In this document: positions 1 through 13,800 of the stretch, piece after piece
Layout of the letters: each line of letters opens with the position of its first letter
Numbering within the stretch: position 1 is the stretch's first letter
Assembly: GCA_026874595.1 (NCBI GenBank)
Contig: CM049318.1
Location: forward strand, 33,937,956 to 34,001,955
Reading direction: 5' to 3'
From: Sipunculus nudus
Lineage: Eukaryota > Annelida > Sipuncula > Golfingiida > Sipunculidae
Length of the DNA: 64,000 bases
Made by a program: the position numbers and the translations under genes
Notes under the pieces: model-generated
The model's database searches: none
Told to the model about the DNA's origin: nothing
The model's input: only the letters and a program-made list of their open reading frames with translations

Positions 1-1316
1 TACAGGGAAAAAACATGCCATGGCCAAAGTTGGGCAAAATTTAAGGTACTGATTTTATATTTATGCTAATAACTTATAAAATTTGAAAAATTCAGAACTA
101 ATTTTGGGAATACAATTGAATCTTGATTAAATAATGTTATATCCCTGGCAAAAAATGTCTACCTTCAGCAATTTTCATGTTAAGAGAGTAAATATATTTC
201 TTGATTTTTTACAAAGTGCATTATGGTTGGGCCTAGAACTTAAAACAATAACACGATACTGACATCATTTCTGGCATATGCATAGGGAATGTATATAAAA
301 ATATGTATATTATATATTATCAAAGTCAGATCAGTGGTTTTGATATTAGGCAATCTTAAAGTGTAACAATGGTGTTTTAATGGAAAAATGAAGTTTTTTC
401 TTAATATCTCGAAGGAATGCAATCCTAGTGACCAAACTTTTAGTATGGTAGAGGATTTGGGAGACATCTAACTGTATGAAAAATTTAAGGAACTTAGAGC
501 TGAAGCTGGGGAGCTGAGCTCTAGTAAACTGCATAACACTAGCTTGGTGTAAACAATATATGACATGGTGCTTTAAAACCTGAATGAAATCTACAGTTTT
601 TGATCAACTGGTTTCAAATTTTTTGTTTTAACAGTTGAAATGGTAACAAAAACATGCTTTGAAAATTAAATCCACAGCAGTTACAGGAAAAAAACGTGCC
701 ATGGTCAAACTTGGGCAAAATTGAAGGTACCAATTTTATATTTTTGCCAATATTTAAAAAAATTTAACAGATTTTGGTCTAATTTTTGGTATACAATTCA
801 ATTTTGATTATTTAAAGTAGTATTACTGAAAAAAAATTCCTACCTTTAACACTTTTGGTCTTAAGTGAAAAAATATCTTTCCTCATTTTTTTACAAAGTC
901 CATTATATTTGGGCCCATAACTTTTTTAAATTAAATAATACTGACTTAATTTCTGGCATGTACATAGGAACCATATAGAGGAATATTTGTGGTAAAAATG
1001 AAGAAAACAGGATGAGTGGTTTTGATATTAGGCAGTCCTGAAGTGTGAAAATAGATTTCTAATAAAAAATTGAGGTTTTTCCTTAATATCTCGAAGGAAC
1101 AAAGTCATATTGACCCAATTTTTGGCATGGTAGGAGATTTTGGGGACATCTAACTGTATGCCGAATTTCAGATTTGTTGGTCAAACGGTGTCGAAACGTG
1201 CCAGTCTTACGGACGGGCATCCAGACGGACACACGGACGGATGGACGGACGGACAGACGACGGACAATGGACCACGACTATAGCTCAGATGACTTATAGT
1301 TAGCTGAGCTAAAAAA
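1..1316 (+). mobile_element. Pearl-like element, family with ~650-bp core repeats (left end outside window)
   Basis: Two tandem diverged cores, about 1-600 and 640-1190, each with gccatggncaaagttgggca-type and aatatctcgaaggaa blocks. A ggacggatggacggacggac tract and hairpin 1281-1311 followed by AAAAAA come after. It lies beyond exon 11 in the next NIK intron. Confidence 0.7.
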
Positions 1317-1754
1317 GTGCCTGAGAACCATACCTTTTTATTTTTTTCGCCTAAGGCCTGTTTTTGCTACCTTTTGGCCAAATCCCAGCAGAAAAGTTAC
1401 TTGGTTTAACAACCAGGTGTGGACAGCTGACTCTACTTTTACTGAATAAAAAGATATAGACTTTTGTAAAGCAAAATAAAGTGTGGAAGCAAAGCATACT
1501 AATGCCAGACTTAAGTAAACCAGTTGAGTATGAACCTATTTCATGTAAACAAAGTGCGGATAGAGCCTTACTTCTACCTAGTGTATGGTGTTACATGTAA
1601 CATTTCATGCATAAGTCAAGCACACTTGAATCTTGGCTGGTCATTTGTGGAAGTTGCTGTGTCAGCTACAATTCAAATACCAAATCTGACAATACCTTGA
1701 ATCAGGCATTAACACTAACATCTACATTGCCACTACTCAAAGCAGGGATCTAAC
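1317..1754. other. NIK-like intron after exon 11, plain sequence
   Basis: Moderately AT-rich with no repeat, RNA gene or open frame recognised. Confidence 0.6.
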
Positions 1755-1884
1755 CTTCAATATACTCCATAAAGATGATGATTTCTTCCCCTTCACGAAC
1801 AACTCCATAAAGCCGTGGAACCATGTGGTGCACCAGCATTGCTTGGATGCGCAGCTCATCAGCATTGAATTGTTCAAGCCTTTC
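1755..1884 (-). CDS. MAP3K14: NIK-like exon 11: alpha-C to hinge of kinase
   Basis: The acceptor tttctccag and donor gttaga frame 130 bases, ending in phase 1. It reads ERLEQFNADELRIQAML (alpha-C with the salt-bridge Glu) and then HHMVPRLYGVVREGEEIIIF followed by MEYIEG (beta4-beta5, Met gatekeeper and hinge). It matches NIK better than MAP3K8 (LYGAVREG and FMELLEGG in NIK). It is the last exon in the window; catalytic-loop and activation-segment exons must lie beyond base 1. Confidence 0.82.
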
Positions 1885-4800
1885 CTGGAGAAAACGTGGT
1901 CAGTTTATACTTAAAATTACCTGAAGTGACAGCATTACTCCAGCAGTTGTTTAAAGAAGGATCCTGACATCTTTCCTTAAGAGGAATACAAGTAAAACAA
2001 ATGATTTAAAATCTAAGAAAAAAGTCTATTTTTGTCATGATATATCACTGCATCATCAGCTACAAGATACTATCGTATTGTGACTTTTCTACTTAAACAA
2101 AGCTCTAAAAGGTATCAGGTCAAAGTGATTTAATATAAGTTTAATAAAGAGGGATTGCTTGGTTCTGTTCAGTACATGGCTGCATAGTTTCTCACCAATG
2201 GTGTAAGTATAAACATTCCCTGCTGACAGATTTACTGATAACAGCTGGCTGGGTACATGTGCAAAAAGGGTATTCTAGAATCCCAGATGCTTTTCAGCCA
2301 GCACACCGTAAAATGAGTCAGTACAACTAGAATGAGTTTGTTTTTGCATCACAAAAACAGATGTTAGTCTCCACTCCCTTAATGAAACAATATTGAGTAG
2401 TTGGAATGTTATCGCCTTCACAAGACTTGACACACGCCGATGCCTACTACAGATGACAACAACAACAACAGACCAAACACTATTTCTCTCTCCTCCCATT
2501 TTATTCATTAGAGAGGTAGGACACAGACAACTGAGGTTATAATGGCAAATACATAGCACAAACTTCAGTTTACACATGAGTGAGGCCACATAAAAAAATA
2601 AGAAATTTTTGCACGATTCGAGACAGCATGCCACTGTTTTCCTTATTAAATTTACATAGAGAAACAAACAATGTGAATTTTTTTTTAAAACTTTCTTTGG
2701 TGTGGCCTTAAATGTAGCCTGGTTAAAATATTAAGTTGGGTGCTAAAGGCCATGCTTTAAGAATATATGAATACAGACAAGAGAAAATGCATTCAAGGCT
2801 TCTTAAAAAGGGACACTGTTAATAAAATGTTACCTTTTACAAAGAATTATATGATTTTGGATTAAAATTTGTATTAAATAAACAGCATTGTTATCAACAG
2901 GGGCCATTATCACTCAGAGAGAAAGCCATCTAAATGGCCACAAGCCTGCCTTATGGAATGATTCTTCTGTCAGGCTTGTGCTTACCTTTTTTGCACAAAA
3001 ACAAAAATCACAGTCTGTAGCATCTACTCCGAGGACACAGCTTCCCGTCATGCCACGACCAAGAGGCTGGATCGCATACCAATCTCTGTCCATAATATAT
3101 GTGCCATCTGGATTCAGATGAAGTTCCTGAAGAGTCAAATACATATCTGTAGTGTTGGGAATCGGCTGTAATTTCATGACTGATCATTAAAAAAAATCGG
3201 TTGACCTCGACCCAATAATCAGAAATAATCAGTTGCTTAGAAGTATTTAATTTCAGACCATATACTGTGGTTGACTTATTGTTTGTGAGGGTTTTCATTT
3301 CACGATATTTGAGGATGGGAAAATAATCCTGAATATCAAACCCTCGATGATAAGATGCCTCATACGCTTATATGAACAAGAGGATATGATGCATTCACAC
3401 TAATGGATTATTTGTCACACCTCTGAAAACAGTTCGTTAATCAGCAACCTAATCTGTGGGTGCTTTTTGTACTGGCAAATGCAAACATACATTATTTTTT
3501 CTAATAATAAAAAGATTAACAACAAGGGACCTATGGGTCACTGTGCTCAGCTGACGTTAACCTTTAAGGTGAAAATCTAAAATAATATCTAATGGAGATA
3601 AAGTGTAAGAGGAAGAGGTAATAAAGGCCATGGTTGGTTTATATGATTGGTTTGTATTGATGAGCAAGAAATTGTTGCAAAAAATATTTTGTGACCTGAC
3701 CATGTGTTTCCTAATGTTGAAACTAAAGCATGTGAGCAGTTTGTGAACAAATGATCTGTACTATTACCATGATCATTAGTTGGTTTTTCGATTAACTGTT
3801 GACATTTCAGTAGTTTACACATTTGTTCAATTGAATCTATTTTTTTGTATAATATATATTATTGAATATATATGTATTTTATTTATGAAATGTATACAGT
3901 TGAAATATAGCTAATTAACAACATAAAACAGGGCAAACAAAGCCTGATCTCAAATTCGGCTGAGGCAGGAAAATAATGAAGAAATGTTTGTATTAAATCC
4001 TGATTTTTTTATCACATCAATTATTTTCTAATTTAAGTTTATATTTCTATACATTTCCAATTTAACATATATATCTGAATATAAAAGTTGATTCATAATT
4101 CTCAATTGCATCATCATAAATCTCAATCTTGTCAGATAACACCACATCATGCATACAAATGTTTATTTATTTTTTACCACAAAAATATATCTTTTAAATC
4201 TGCAAAACAATAAATATCTAAAAATAATACTTGATTTAGATTTCACAATTTTTAATTGTGTCTTTATTTATCCATAATGTGCTTCATATTTTATAATAAT
4301 TTAAGCATACTGATGGGTTCCTTTATATTTGTTAAAATCATTTAAAAGAAAATTGATTTCTTTAAAAATGCTACATTACACAACATTGCATCTTCTGGAT
4401 TACACCTTGAATTATTTTTTTCAAGGAAAGTTTTTGCATATCGGAGTGGAAACAGCATTACAATTAAGGAGATACAGTGAAAACAATAATAATTACTGCA
4501 TAACACTTGGTGGGTTGGGTGTGCGGGGGGCGGGGGGGGGGGGGGTGATTAGGGTGGTGATATGAGAATAACTGTACACCTGTCACAGCAGGGGATCTCC
4601 CCCAGTGACTGTAACAAATCAGAAACCCTGGCACAGCTGACTTCCAGTGACCTGGAGTGGGACCCTGCATCTGTAATCAAAGCAAGTGACTACAGAAAAA
4701 ACTAGTGGCCCATGGGCCATGACGCTCAGCTGAATTCAAGGATTGTTGAATTCGATTACAAGATGGAGAGAACCAAGATCTATGGACATGCAAACTTTCA

Positions 4801-7800
4801 TCTCAATACATAAAGCCACTCCTGAGATATTGGCTGTCAGTGTTATCTAAAAGATTCAGACTGCACAGAGAGGATTGCAGGTGGTGCCACCTGTCTTTGT
4901 TATGCACAACTACATAGGTGAGGGAACAACTATGCCGGGTTGCAGAAGATCAGTCCAAGGGTCTCAGAGAAGTTCTCCAGAAACAAACACAGTTTTTGAA
5001 TCACACTTTAAATTATTTTGGGGGTACTTATTAGCCCCATAGCTCAGAGGATATGGTTAACAGAGACCTAATTTCAGATTTCCATGATTTCCCATAGAGC
5101 TTCATAGTGCTCCCTAGATGTCAAGTATGAAGATATTAAGTCAAGTGGTTACATTTTGTGCCCTGTTACAAGATGGGGCTTTATTTGAAAGTCTCAAAAA
5201 GAAAAAAAAATGCATAAAAATTATTTAAAAATAGGTGGCGCCACCAGTCTGCAGGAACTGATGAAACACTCCATGATCAATATGAATGCAAAAAATCATG
5301 GCCGTCAGTACATTAGTTATTCAGATACTGCGGCTTTTGTATCACATTTTTAATTATTCTTAGGTGTACTTACAAGCCCCATAGCTCGGAGGATATGGGT
5401 AACAGAGACCTAATTTCAGATTTTCAAGGAGATTTTTCATGGGCCTCCCTGCATGTCAAGAGAGAAGATTCTAGGTCGAGTTGTTATAATTTGTGCCCTG
5501 TTAACAGATGACCCTATCTTAAGAGGTCTCAAAAATAGAGAAAAACATTTGTAAAAATCGAAAAAGTACAGGTGGCGCCACCAGACTACAGAAACTGATG
5601 AAACGTTTCATGATCAATATCCAAGGAAAAAATCTTGGTTATCAATGCAATAGTTGTTCAGATACTTGAGCTTTTGTATCAAATTTTCCATAATTCTGGG
5701 GGTACTTCGGAGGCCCATAGCTCAGAGGTTATGGGTAACAGAGACCTAATTTCAGGTTTCCACAGAGACTTTTTATGGGCCTCCCTGCATGTCAAGAGAG
5801 AAGATTCTAGGTCCAGTCATTATGATTTGTGCTCTGTTAACAGATGACCACATCTTAAGGTCTCAAAAATAGAGAAAAACATTCGTAAAAATAGAAAAAA
5901 TATAGGTGGCGCCACCAGACTGCAGAAACTGATGAAACATTCCATCATCAATATCCATGCAAAAAATAATGGTGATTAATACAATAGTTGTTCAGATACT
6001 TGAGCTTTTGTATCAAATTTTCCATTTTTCTGGGGGGTACTTCAGAACCTAATAGCTCTGAGGTTATGGGTAACAGAGACCTAATTTTAGGTTTCCACAG
6101 AGACTTTTCATGGGCCTCCCCGCAGGTCAAGTGAGAAGATTCTAGGTCCAGTCATTCCGATTTGTGCCCTGTTAACAGATGACCACATCTTAAGAGGTCT
6201 CAAAAATAGAGAAAAAAATTCGTAAAAATTTAAAAAAAACAGGTGCCGCCACCAGACTGCAGAAACTGATGAAACACTCCATGATCAATATCCTTGCAAA
6301 AAATCAAGGTGATCAATGCATTAGTTGTTCAGATAATTGAGCTTTTGTATCAAATTTTCCATTATTCTGGGGGGTACTTCGGAGCCCTATAGCTTGAAGA
6401 ATATGGGTAACAGAGACCTAATTTCAGGTTTCCAAGGAGATTTTTTATAAACCTCAGAGGATGTCAAGTTACAAGATTCTAGGTCCAGCAGTTACAGTTT
6501 GTGCCCTGTTAACGGACGGCCAGACGGATGACGGACAAAGAGTGATCGCTATAGCTCAGTTGACTTACAGTCAGCTGAGCTAAAAATCAATAACTAGCTT
6601 AATTTTCAAGCTTTTATTTCCAAATTTCAGATTTAGACAAACTAAATATTTATGTTTACATGCTGTGAAAATTAAATCAATGGTGCTTACAGGAAAAAAA
6701 CGTGCCATGGTCAAAGTTGGGCAAAATTTAAGGTACTGTTTTTTTTTTAATGCTAATAACTTAAAAAATTTACAAAATTCAGATCTAATTTTGGGTAAAC
6801 AATTGAATCTTAATTAAACATAGTTATATACTTGAAAAAATAGACTCTAGTTTCAAAATTTTTCATGTTAAGTGAGTTATTATTTTTCCTGATTTTTTAC
6901 AAAGTCCAATATGTTTGGGCCAAAAACTTAAAGAATTTATACTTTACAGACTTAATTTCTGGCATGTACATAGGAACTATATAGAGGAATATTTATGGTA
7001 AATATGAGGAAAAACAGATGAGTGGTTTTGATATGAGGCAGTCCTGAAGTGTGAAAATAGGATTTTAATAAAAAATTGAGGTTTTTCCTTAATTTCTCAA
7101 AGGAACGAAGTCGCAAAGACCCAGTTTTCGGCTTGGTAGGAGATCTTTGGGACATCTAACATTATGCTGAATTTTGGATTCTTAGGTCTTACGGTTTCAA
7201 AACGTGCCACATCTACGGACGGACGGACGGACAGACGGACGGACGACGGACAATGGACCACGACTATAGCTCAGATGACTTATAGTCAGCTGAGCTAAAA
7301 ATGAATGATAGTGTGATTCATATCATATAATAAATACAAAACACTAGTGTACTTAGATTTGTTTTTTTTCTGGTGGGATCATGAAAATGTAACCCTTGCG
7401 ATATGTTCAAAATGGAGAAATAGTGAAATTTGAGGGACTTTGATGAAACTTCAAGGAGTTTTGGGCACAAGAGAGTTCACATATTTTATGTATTATGGAT
7501 CTAGATACAGATGTACCATCCAGTTTAGGTTTTTTTGTTCGTAACCAGGTGTTGTAAGATGTGTGTACTTTCTCAGTGCTTTTTCATTAACATTAAAACT
7601 TACCCATCTGAAAAGAATTCCTTCTACTTGAGGGGCAGATGATATCTGAGCTGTGTCCATGTTTTGCCACCTTTTAAGATACAAATCCAAGGTGTCCATG
7701 GTCCCAATCCTTACAGCCCCTATGTGTGGGAGCGGCTCTAACCCAACAGGTAAGGCAGGCACGCTGGACATCTCCAAGTGACCTGAACTGGTTTCTTCTT

Positions 7801-10800
7801 CATTTCTCAGACTGTTGGTGTAAAACCCATTGTCGAACTGCTCTGATGGCTTATGAGGCCACAGCGACCTTGGTCTCAGCTTCAATGGGCCGCTCTGAAC
7901 ATGTGACATCTCATCGGATGGCAGTACTGCCCCATCCTCGCTGACCTCCGAACCCACTGCATCTGTCCTCGAGCGTTCATCTTCAGATGCTTCCTCATCT
8001 TCCCTAATTGGTGCTTCCTCAGCATCAGAAAACTCCTCTTGCTCAGGGATGGATTGGAAGCTTGGCACAGACCTCACTCGCTGCCTCCTCTGCGCTGCGA
8101 AAAGTCTTCTACCCAACAGCCGAAAGTTGTTAATACTGGCTACGCTGTTGAAAGACCCAAGCATACTCTGGATGCTGTTAAGGCTATCAGTATCAGGCTC
8201 CAAAGCCCCTGTAGTATCCCTTGTGACTGGGAACCTTTTGCGTATGTACCGCTGGACAGCATTCCAGAAATCAGTGGACTTGGAGAGTTCTCTGACCGCT
8301 CCCTCAATGTTATCCCAACCTTGAATCAGCTCTTGAATATATCCACACAGTCTCAGCCCGCAACCTGATTCTTCTGATGCTCCAGCGATAGATTCCCCAC
8401 ATGACACCAGGTGGTGCTGCAGGATTCTACGAAAGCTACAACAGGACCTGCACATGGTTGGTTGCAGGCATGTGTGGAAATGTTGAAATATGCTGATTAA
8501 ATATGTGCATATTTGGCAATCTTTGGAATTTTCAGACCGGAGGCAGATTTGGAAGCAAGAATCAAATTCCTGCATCTGTTGTCCTCTCCTGATTCTCTCC
8601 TCCTCTTCTACCTCCTGCAGCAGCAGCTGTCTAAGCCGTTCCATATCTGAAGTCCCAGCATCTTCCCCAGCTTTGCAGGATTCATCCTCCTCTGAAACCT
8701 GCAAAGTTATATACAGCCTGTTCAATGAAACAAGCTGATATTCAGCATCTTGACTAGGGTTCAACATTAACACTATAAAAAACAGAGAGCACTCACTATG
8801 CAAAGATAAGGGCAAAAAAAATAATTAGTCATATTACAAAAAGTAGGAGTCCTTAAAATTTGAGCTATTTTGTTCAATTTATACAAATTTAAGAGAAATG
8901 ATCACTGACCCTTTCTTCTGAATCACATGAAATATGTTTACTACATGGGTCAACTGCATATACAGATTTCAAACATTTATAAATGTCAAATTAAGCAAAC
9001 AGCCAAATTTCTTTATTTAAGGTTAATATGCAGAGAATAAATCCACAAAAATCTTTTTTTTTTATTTTTGTCTCCAAGTTGCCATCATCAAAATGTTTCT
9101 TAGAAGTTGTAAAACATTTTAAATATTGTCTTGAACAATGTGAAATGATGACAACCAGGCAAAATGGAGCATTGTAAATGAGGCTAAACAGTAGCTCTTT
9201 TCAGTCATTTTGTTTGGAAAAAAAAATTAGATCATAACATCTGAAAATTAGGCCAGTTTAGTACAATATGTAACAAGCATTACCATTCCAATTGCAAACT
9301 GGAAATCCTCCTGTGAGAGTTGACCATGTTTCTTCTTTGGTTTTGTGGTTGGTTGTGGACTGTAATGTCCACTTAACTGGGGATTCAGCCTCCTCGGAGG
9401 GTCATCTTTTCCATCTCCATCTGTGCTGTCATCTCCACTCTTTGAAAATAACAAATACAGCTATAAAAAAGTTCTGTTAATGCTTTAATCTGTTGAGTGA
9501 ATCACAGCTCAAATTCCTTAATTATCTTACCAATTAAAAAGTGACATTTTCCTTTAACCTATACATCATATTTACTTTTCCTTGAGTCTCATTATTGAAA
9601 AATTGTTATTACTGTGCAGAATTAAGGCAGTTTTTTTTTTTTTTTCATTTCAAAAGGTCATAATGAAAGTACCAGAAAAATTTCAAATAGAGGATATTTC
9701 AATTAAAAGTTAAAAGCAAGACAATATTTCTAATGCAATGATGCGTCTTTTTTTATTAATTTTTTAATTTTTGAACACTGTGAAAATGTGTACTTGTGAA
9801 ACACACTCTGCTCTGATTAATTTCTTGAACAGATATCTTTAAATAGCCATTTAAAGGTATAATGAGGATAATGTAACTATTTAAATATGTATATAGAATG
9901 AAAAGAGTAATTATCAATGGTCATTGGGGATAAAATATACAACAGACACAAACACAACAATTATTTTTTTTCAACAGATGCAATTATCATTCAGAGAAAA
10001 AGTATGTCAGTTTGTCTAAGAATGATAAATAAAACAAAAATTCAAAACTACCACATGCCACATTTAGATAATTTAAAATTAAACAGCATATGTGACTGTA
10101 TATCAGTGCAAAATTATTAAAAGTTAGCTCTCATGTGAATACGGGTCAATGAAACATGAGGTGTATCGGAAAGTTTGTTAAAATTCCTGGGTAAAGAAAT
10201 AAATGTGTGTACCTGAAGAGATGATGCTCCACCAGATCCCTGTCGTCTTAAACCACGGTGACCTGAGTCACCAGAGCCCTGATAATACAACAATGTTACA
10301 GGTATCATAATACTTCTTACTTTTCGACTTTTGAAACCAATTAAGTAATACCTGCAGATCCTCATGCAAAGTAATTAAGTAACTGCCCCGCTAGGAGGGT
10401 ATGCATTCATCCATGTTCATGTGTTTGTGTGTTTGTGTGTGTGCTTGTGCATTTGTTCATATCATAACTCTAGCAACCATGAATGGAATCTCATGAAATT
10501 TTCCTGGCATTTCAAGAAAAGACCATAGAAGAATTGGTTGGATTATGACGTGCATCTGGCGAATAATTCAGATTCAGGAACTTAATAAACCAATATTTAC
10601 AAATGTACAGTAACTTATGAATCTACCTGGGAATATGCACAGCATCAGTAAATGCAAACACAGGTTGGGGAGCATCCCACAATATGGACACCCCACATAG
10701 CAGAGGTTTGCACTCTGAGAATGCAGATTTCTAGTTGATAAAAAATAATATATCAATCAGTAAATACAGCTGTGTCAGTGTATATTTATTTTTTAATTGA

Positions 10801-13800
10801 AATCTTCAGAAAGAAATAATATATATGGAACAAAAGAAACAAGGGACCCATGGGTCACTGCGCTCAGCTGATCGTGATTGGACTATAAATGTTTCTCCAC
10901 TGTGATCCTATAGAGTCGATAAAGCTTATGAATATCATGTACATGTTGGGCTATTATAAAGGAATGTAATGTAATATGTGAGTAAATGATAAATGAAATT
11001 ACCTGACTGATGGATTAATAGAGTCAAATAAAGAGGTTTATTTTTTATTTATTTAGGAGGGGTTGAAAATTGTGATATATTTGAGCAAATATGAATGCAA
11101 TGACAGCAGTAATAAGCAGTAGTAGAATGATGATAAGGCTATTTGTTGAAGGATCTAAAGTGTATGGTAGTCTGCAAGCATTCAATTTGACAGATATGAT
11201 GTTATGATTAACTATGCTGATGAAGTGATTTATGAATATGTGACTGTATGACACAATATCTCTTTAGTCTTGACAAGGTACATTATTGTGATGCCCACTA
11301 TGTCTACATATTACACAATATTGACATAATTTCTGGCATGTACATAGGTACCTATGGACAAATAGTTATACAAAATATTAAAGTATGAATATATCTGATT
11401 CATCTTGTTCTTGCTTACTGAGGCTGACTTTGGGATGGGGTTCGGAGAAGGGAAAAGTGAGGGCAGCACGAAGGTGGATGTAGAAATATTCTATTGTAAT
11501 GTTTTTCATTTATACAAGAATATGAAAAGCTAAGAGGAAAGGGGCCCTCCTACTTGGTTATAGTAAAGTTCCAAATATATGATTGCAAACTAATACTCTG
11601 ACAAGACTTTCATGAAGAAAAACAGTAAAAGTTCTGAGATACTGTGTTGCATACGAAAATTTACAGATGGACAGGCAAGTGGACAGAATGGACTAATACC
11701 TTTATTTCACTTTCAAGAGAATAATGCATTTAAATTTTATATATAATCCTATTTTTTTAAGCAGATCCACTTTTTCCATTAAAAAGTTTTTATCTGAATC
11801 ATTTTTTTATTTACAGGTTTATAAATTTTTAATTAAAAAACCTGAAAATATAAGTTAAAATATTAGAATTGTTGCAAAAGTTGCAATCATTATATATACA
11901 GAGTAAAAAACATTGGGTCATATTATGCATACACATATATTTTATTATTTTTAAATCATAAATGTTTAAACTGAATTTAAAAGAAAATAATGCCACAACA
12001 TGGCATCTACAAGAATATTCCTTGAATCACTATTAAAAAGTTTTGCACATTGGAGTTTTCAGGACATGCTTAATTTTATTCACCAAAATAAAATAAAAGT
12101 AAATTTGATAAAATAAAACATCTTTTCAAATAAAGTATACACACTGTTGGTTGAATGAGGGACAAACAATATCATTGTGCTAATTACTATCCCAGTTTTA
12201 ATTAATTACTGGAATCAATAGTCAATTTCACACCTGGTGAAGTTTTTACTCTTCTGAAGTAAGGAATTACTTATCTCATGAACATCCACACTTTCACAGC
12301 AATACACCACTTTGTGGACACAATTAAATGTACACTTTAATCATTGTAACCCTGGTGGTTCAATACAAAATCTAAAATGTAGCATGTCCAAGAATAAAAT
12401 AAAATACAGAACAAGTGACCCATGGGTAATGACGCTCAGCTGCCATGCATGACCTGTGACATCATGGACTGAGATTCACAACTTCCAGTCAAATTTTGAA
12501 GAACCAATTTGCCAATTTGTTGAAAATTTTCTGTGACAACAGAAATATATATCACCTATGTCTGGTTAAAACACAGTGAATTGATGGTCTGAGGAAAAGG
12601 CATGATTGTTAAGCTATCAGGAACTATTCCAACAGGTTGCTTGAAACCTGTCAGTCTCATAAGGAACTTCACAAAGGGCAAATATAAGATCAAAATATAT
12701 AGCAAAAATCAAGGAAATACATGCCAGAACTAGAATACGGGTAGTCGACAAGCGACTACGTGTATCCGCCTAAATCAGAGTGGAACTCGTGAAGTGAGGC
12801 ATGGATTGAGTGGCAAGGGGAAATAGAGTGAAGTGTTGCATATTAGCATGGATGTCTGCAGCCCCATTGTGTATGTAGGTTGCGCCACCTACCACAAAAT
12901 CCAGAAAGCTGTCCAAGTTGTATACATATGCAAAATTTAAGGCAGATAAGTCAAACCACTACATGTATATGAGTGATTTTTGCCCTTGGCAGACAAACAG
13001 ATGGACACTGTGCAAAAATGGCTGCAGGTGGTGCCACCAGTTTTGCGTATGATAAAGAGCTATACACATGCAAAACTTTGGCCCAATCGGTCAAACGGTT
13101 CCCAAGATATGAGCTTGGATATCTGCTGCATAAATGTAGAATGTAGGAGGCGCCACTGGCCTAACGTAGCTCCAGGCACCTTGCCTTTCGGTATGGTTTT
13201 CTGGCAAATGGGACAGGACTTGCAAAACTCAGCAATGTCATTATACATCCCTTTCCAGAAAAACTGAGTTCTCACGCGGTCGTGCGTTTTGTCTATGCCC
13301 TGATGGCCTGCCATAACCGCTTCGTGGCCCATCCTCATTACGTCGTACCGTAACGTCTGAGGTACCACCACTCGAGATCCATCTTGATCTCCCCGTTTAT
13401 CACTCACAACCCGAACTAAATATCCGTCCTCAATTCTAAACGGACTATCATTTCTAGCCTCTCTAGCTAGCCTCCAATACGGCGCTAAAGACCCATCCTC
13501 CTCCTGCGCCTTCAAAAATTCGGCCGGACTCACATCGGCAACTGGGCTTGCAACATTCAAGCTACGCGTCGGTATCTGTTTCTCTCGTGCAGCGCTCCGT
13601 GTCTCCACCGCGGACGACACCTCCTTTTGTGACTCTACACCATCACACACTATGCCTGAGGACCGCTCAGACTTCCACGTCGGGTCCGGATCATACTGAC
13701 CACGCGCTCCCCCTACGTTACCTAGCGCTAAATCACATACAGCATCCCCGACCACCATTGCCTCGATAGTACCGACAAAGTACGCACAGTCCACATTAAT

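Noticed and set aside
2275-2667. 130-codon minus-strand frame inside a NIK intron
   Set aside because: No domain, no matching splice phase, chance-like composition.
8039-8368. 109-codon plus-strand frame
   Set aside because: Antisense to the TAZ-containing exon.
13060-13155. C-terminal extension of the gag-PR-IN frame
   Set aside because: The last 32 codons are flanking repeat read through after truncation, not retroelement protein.
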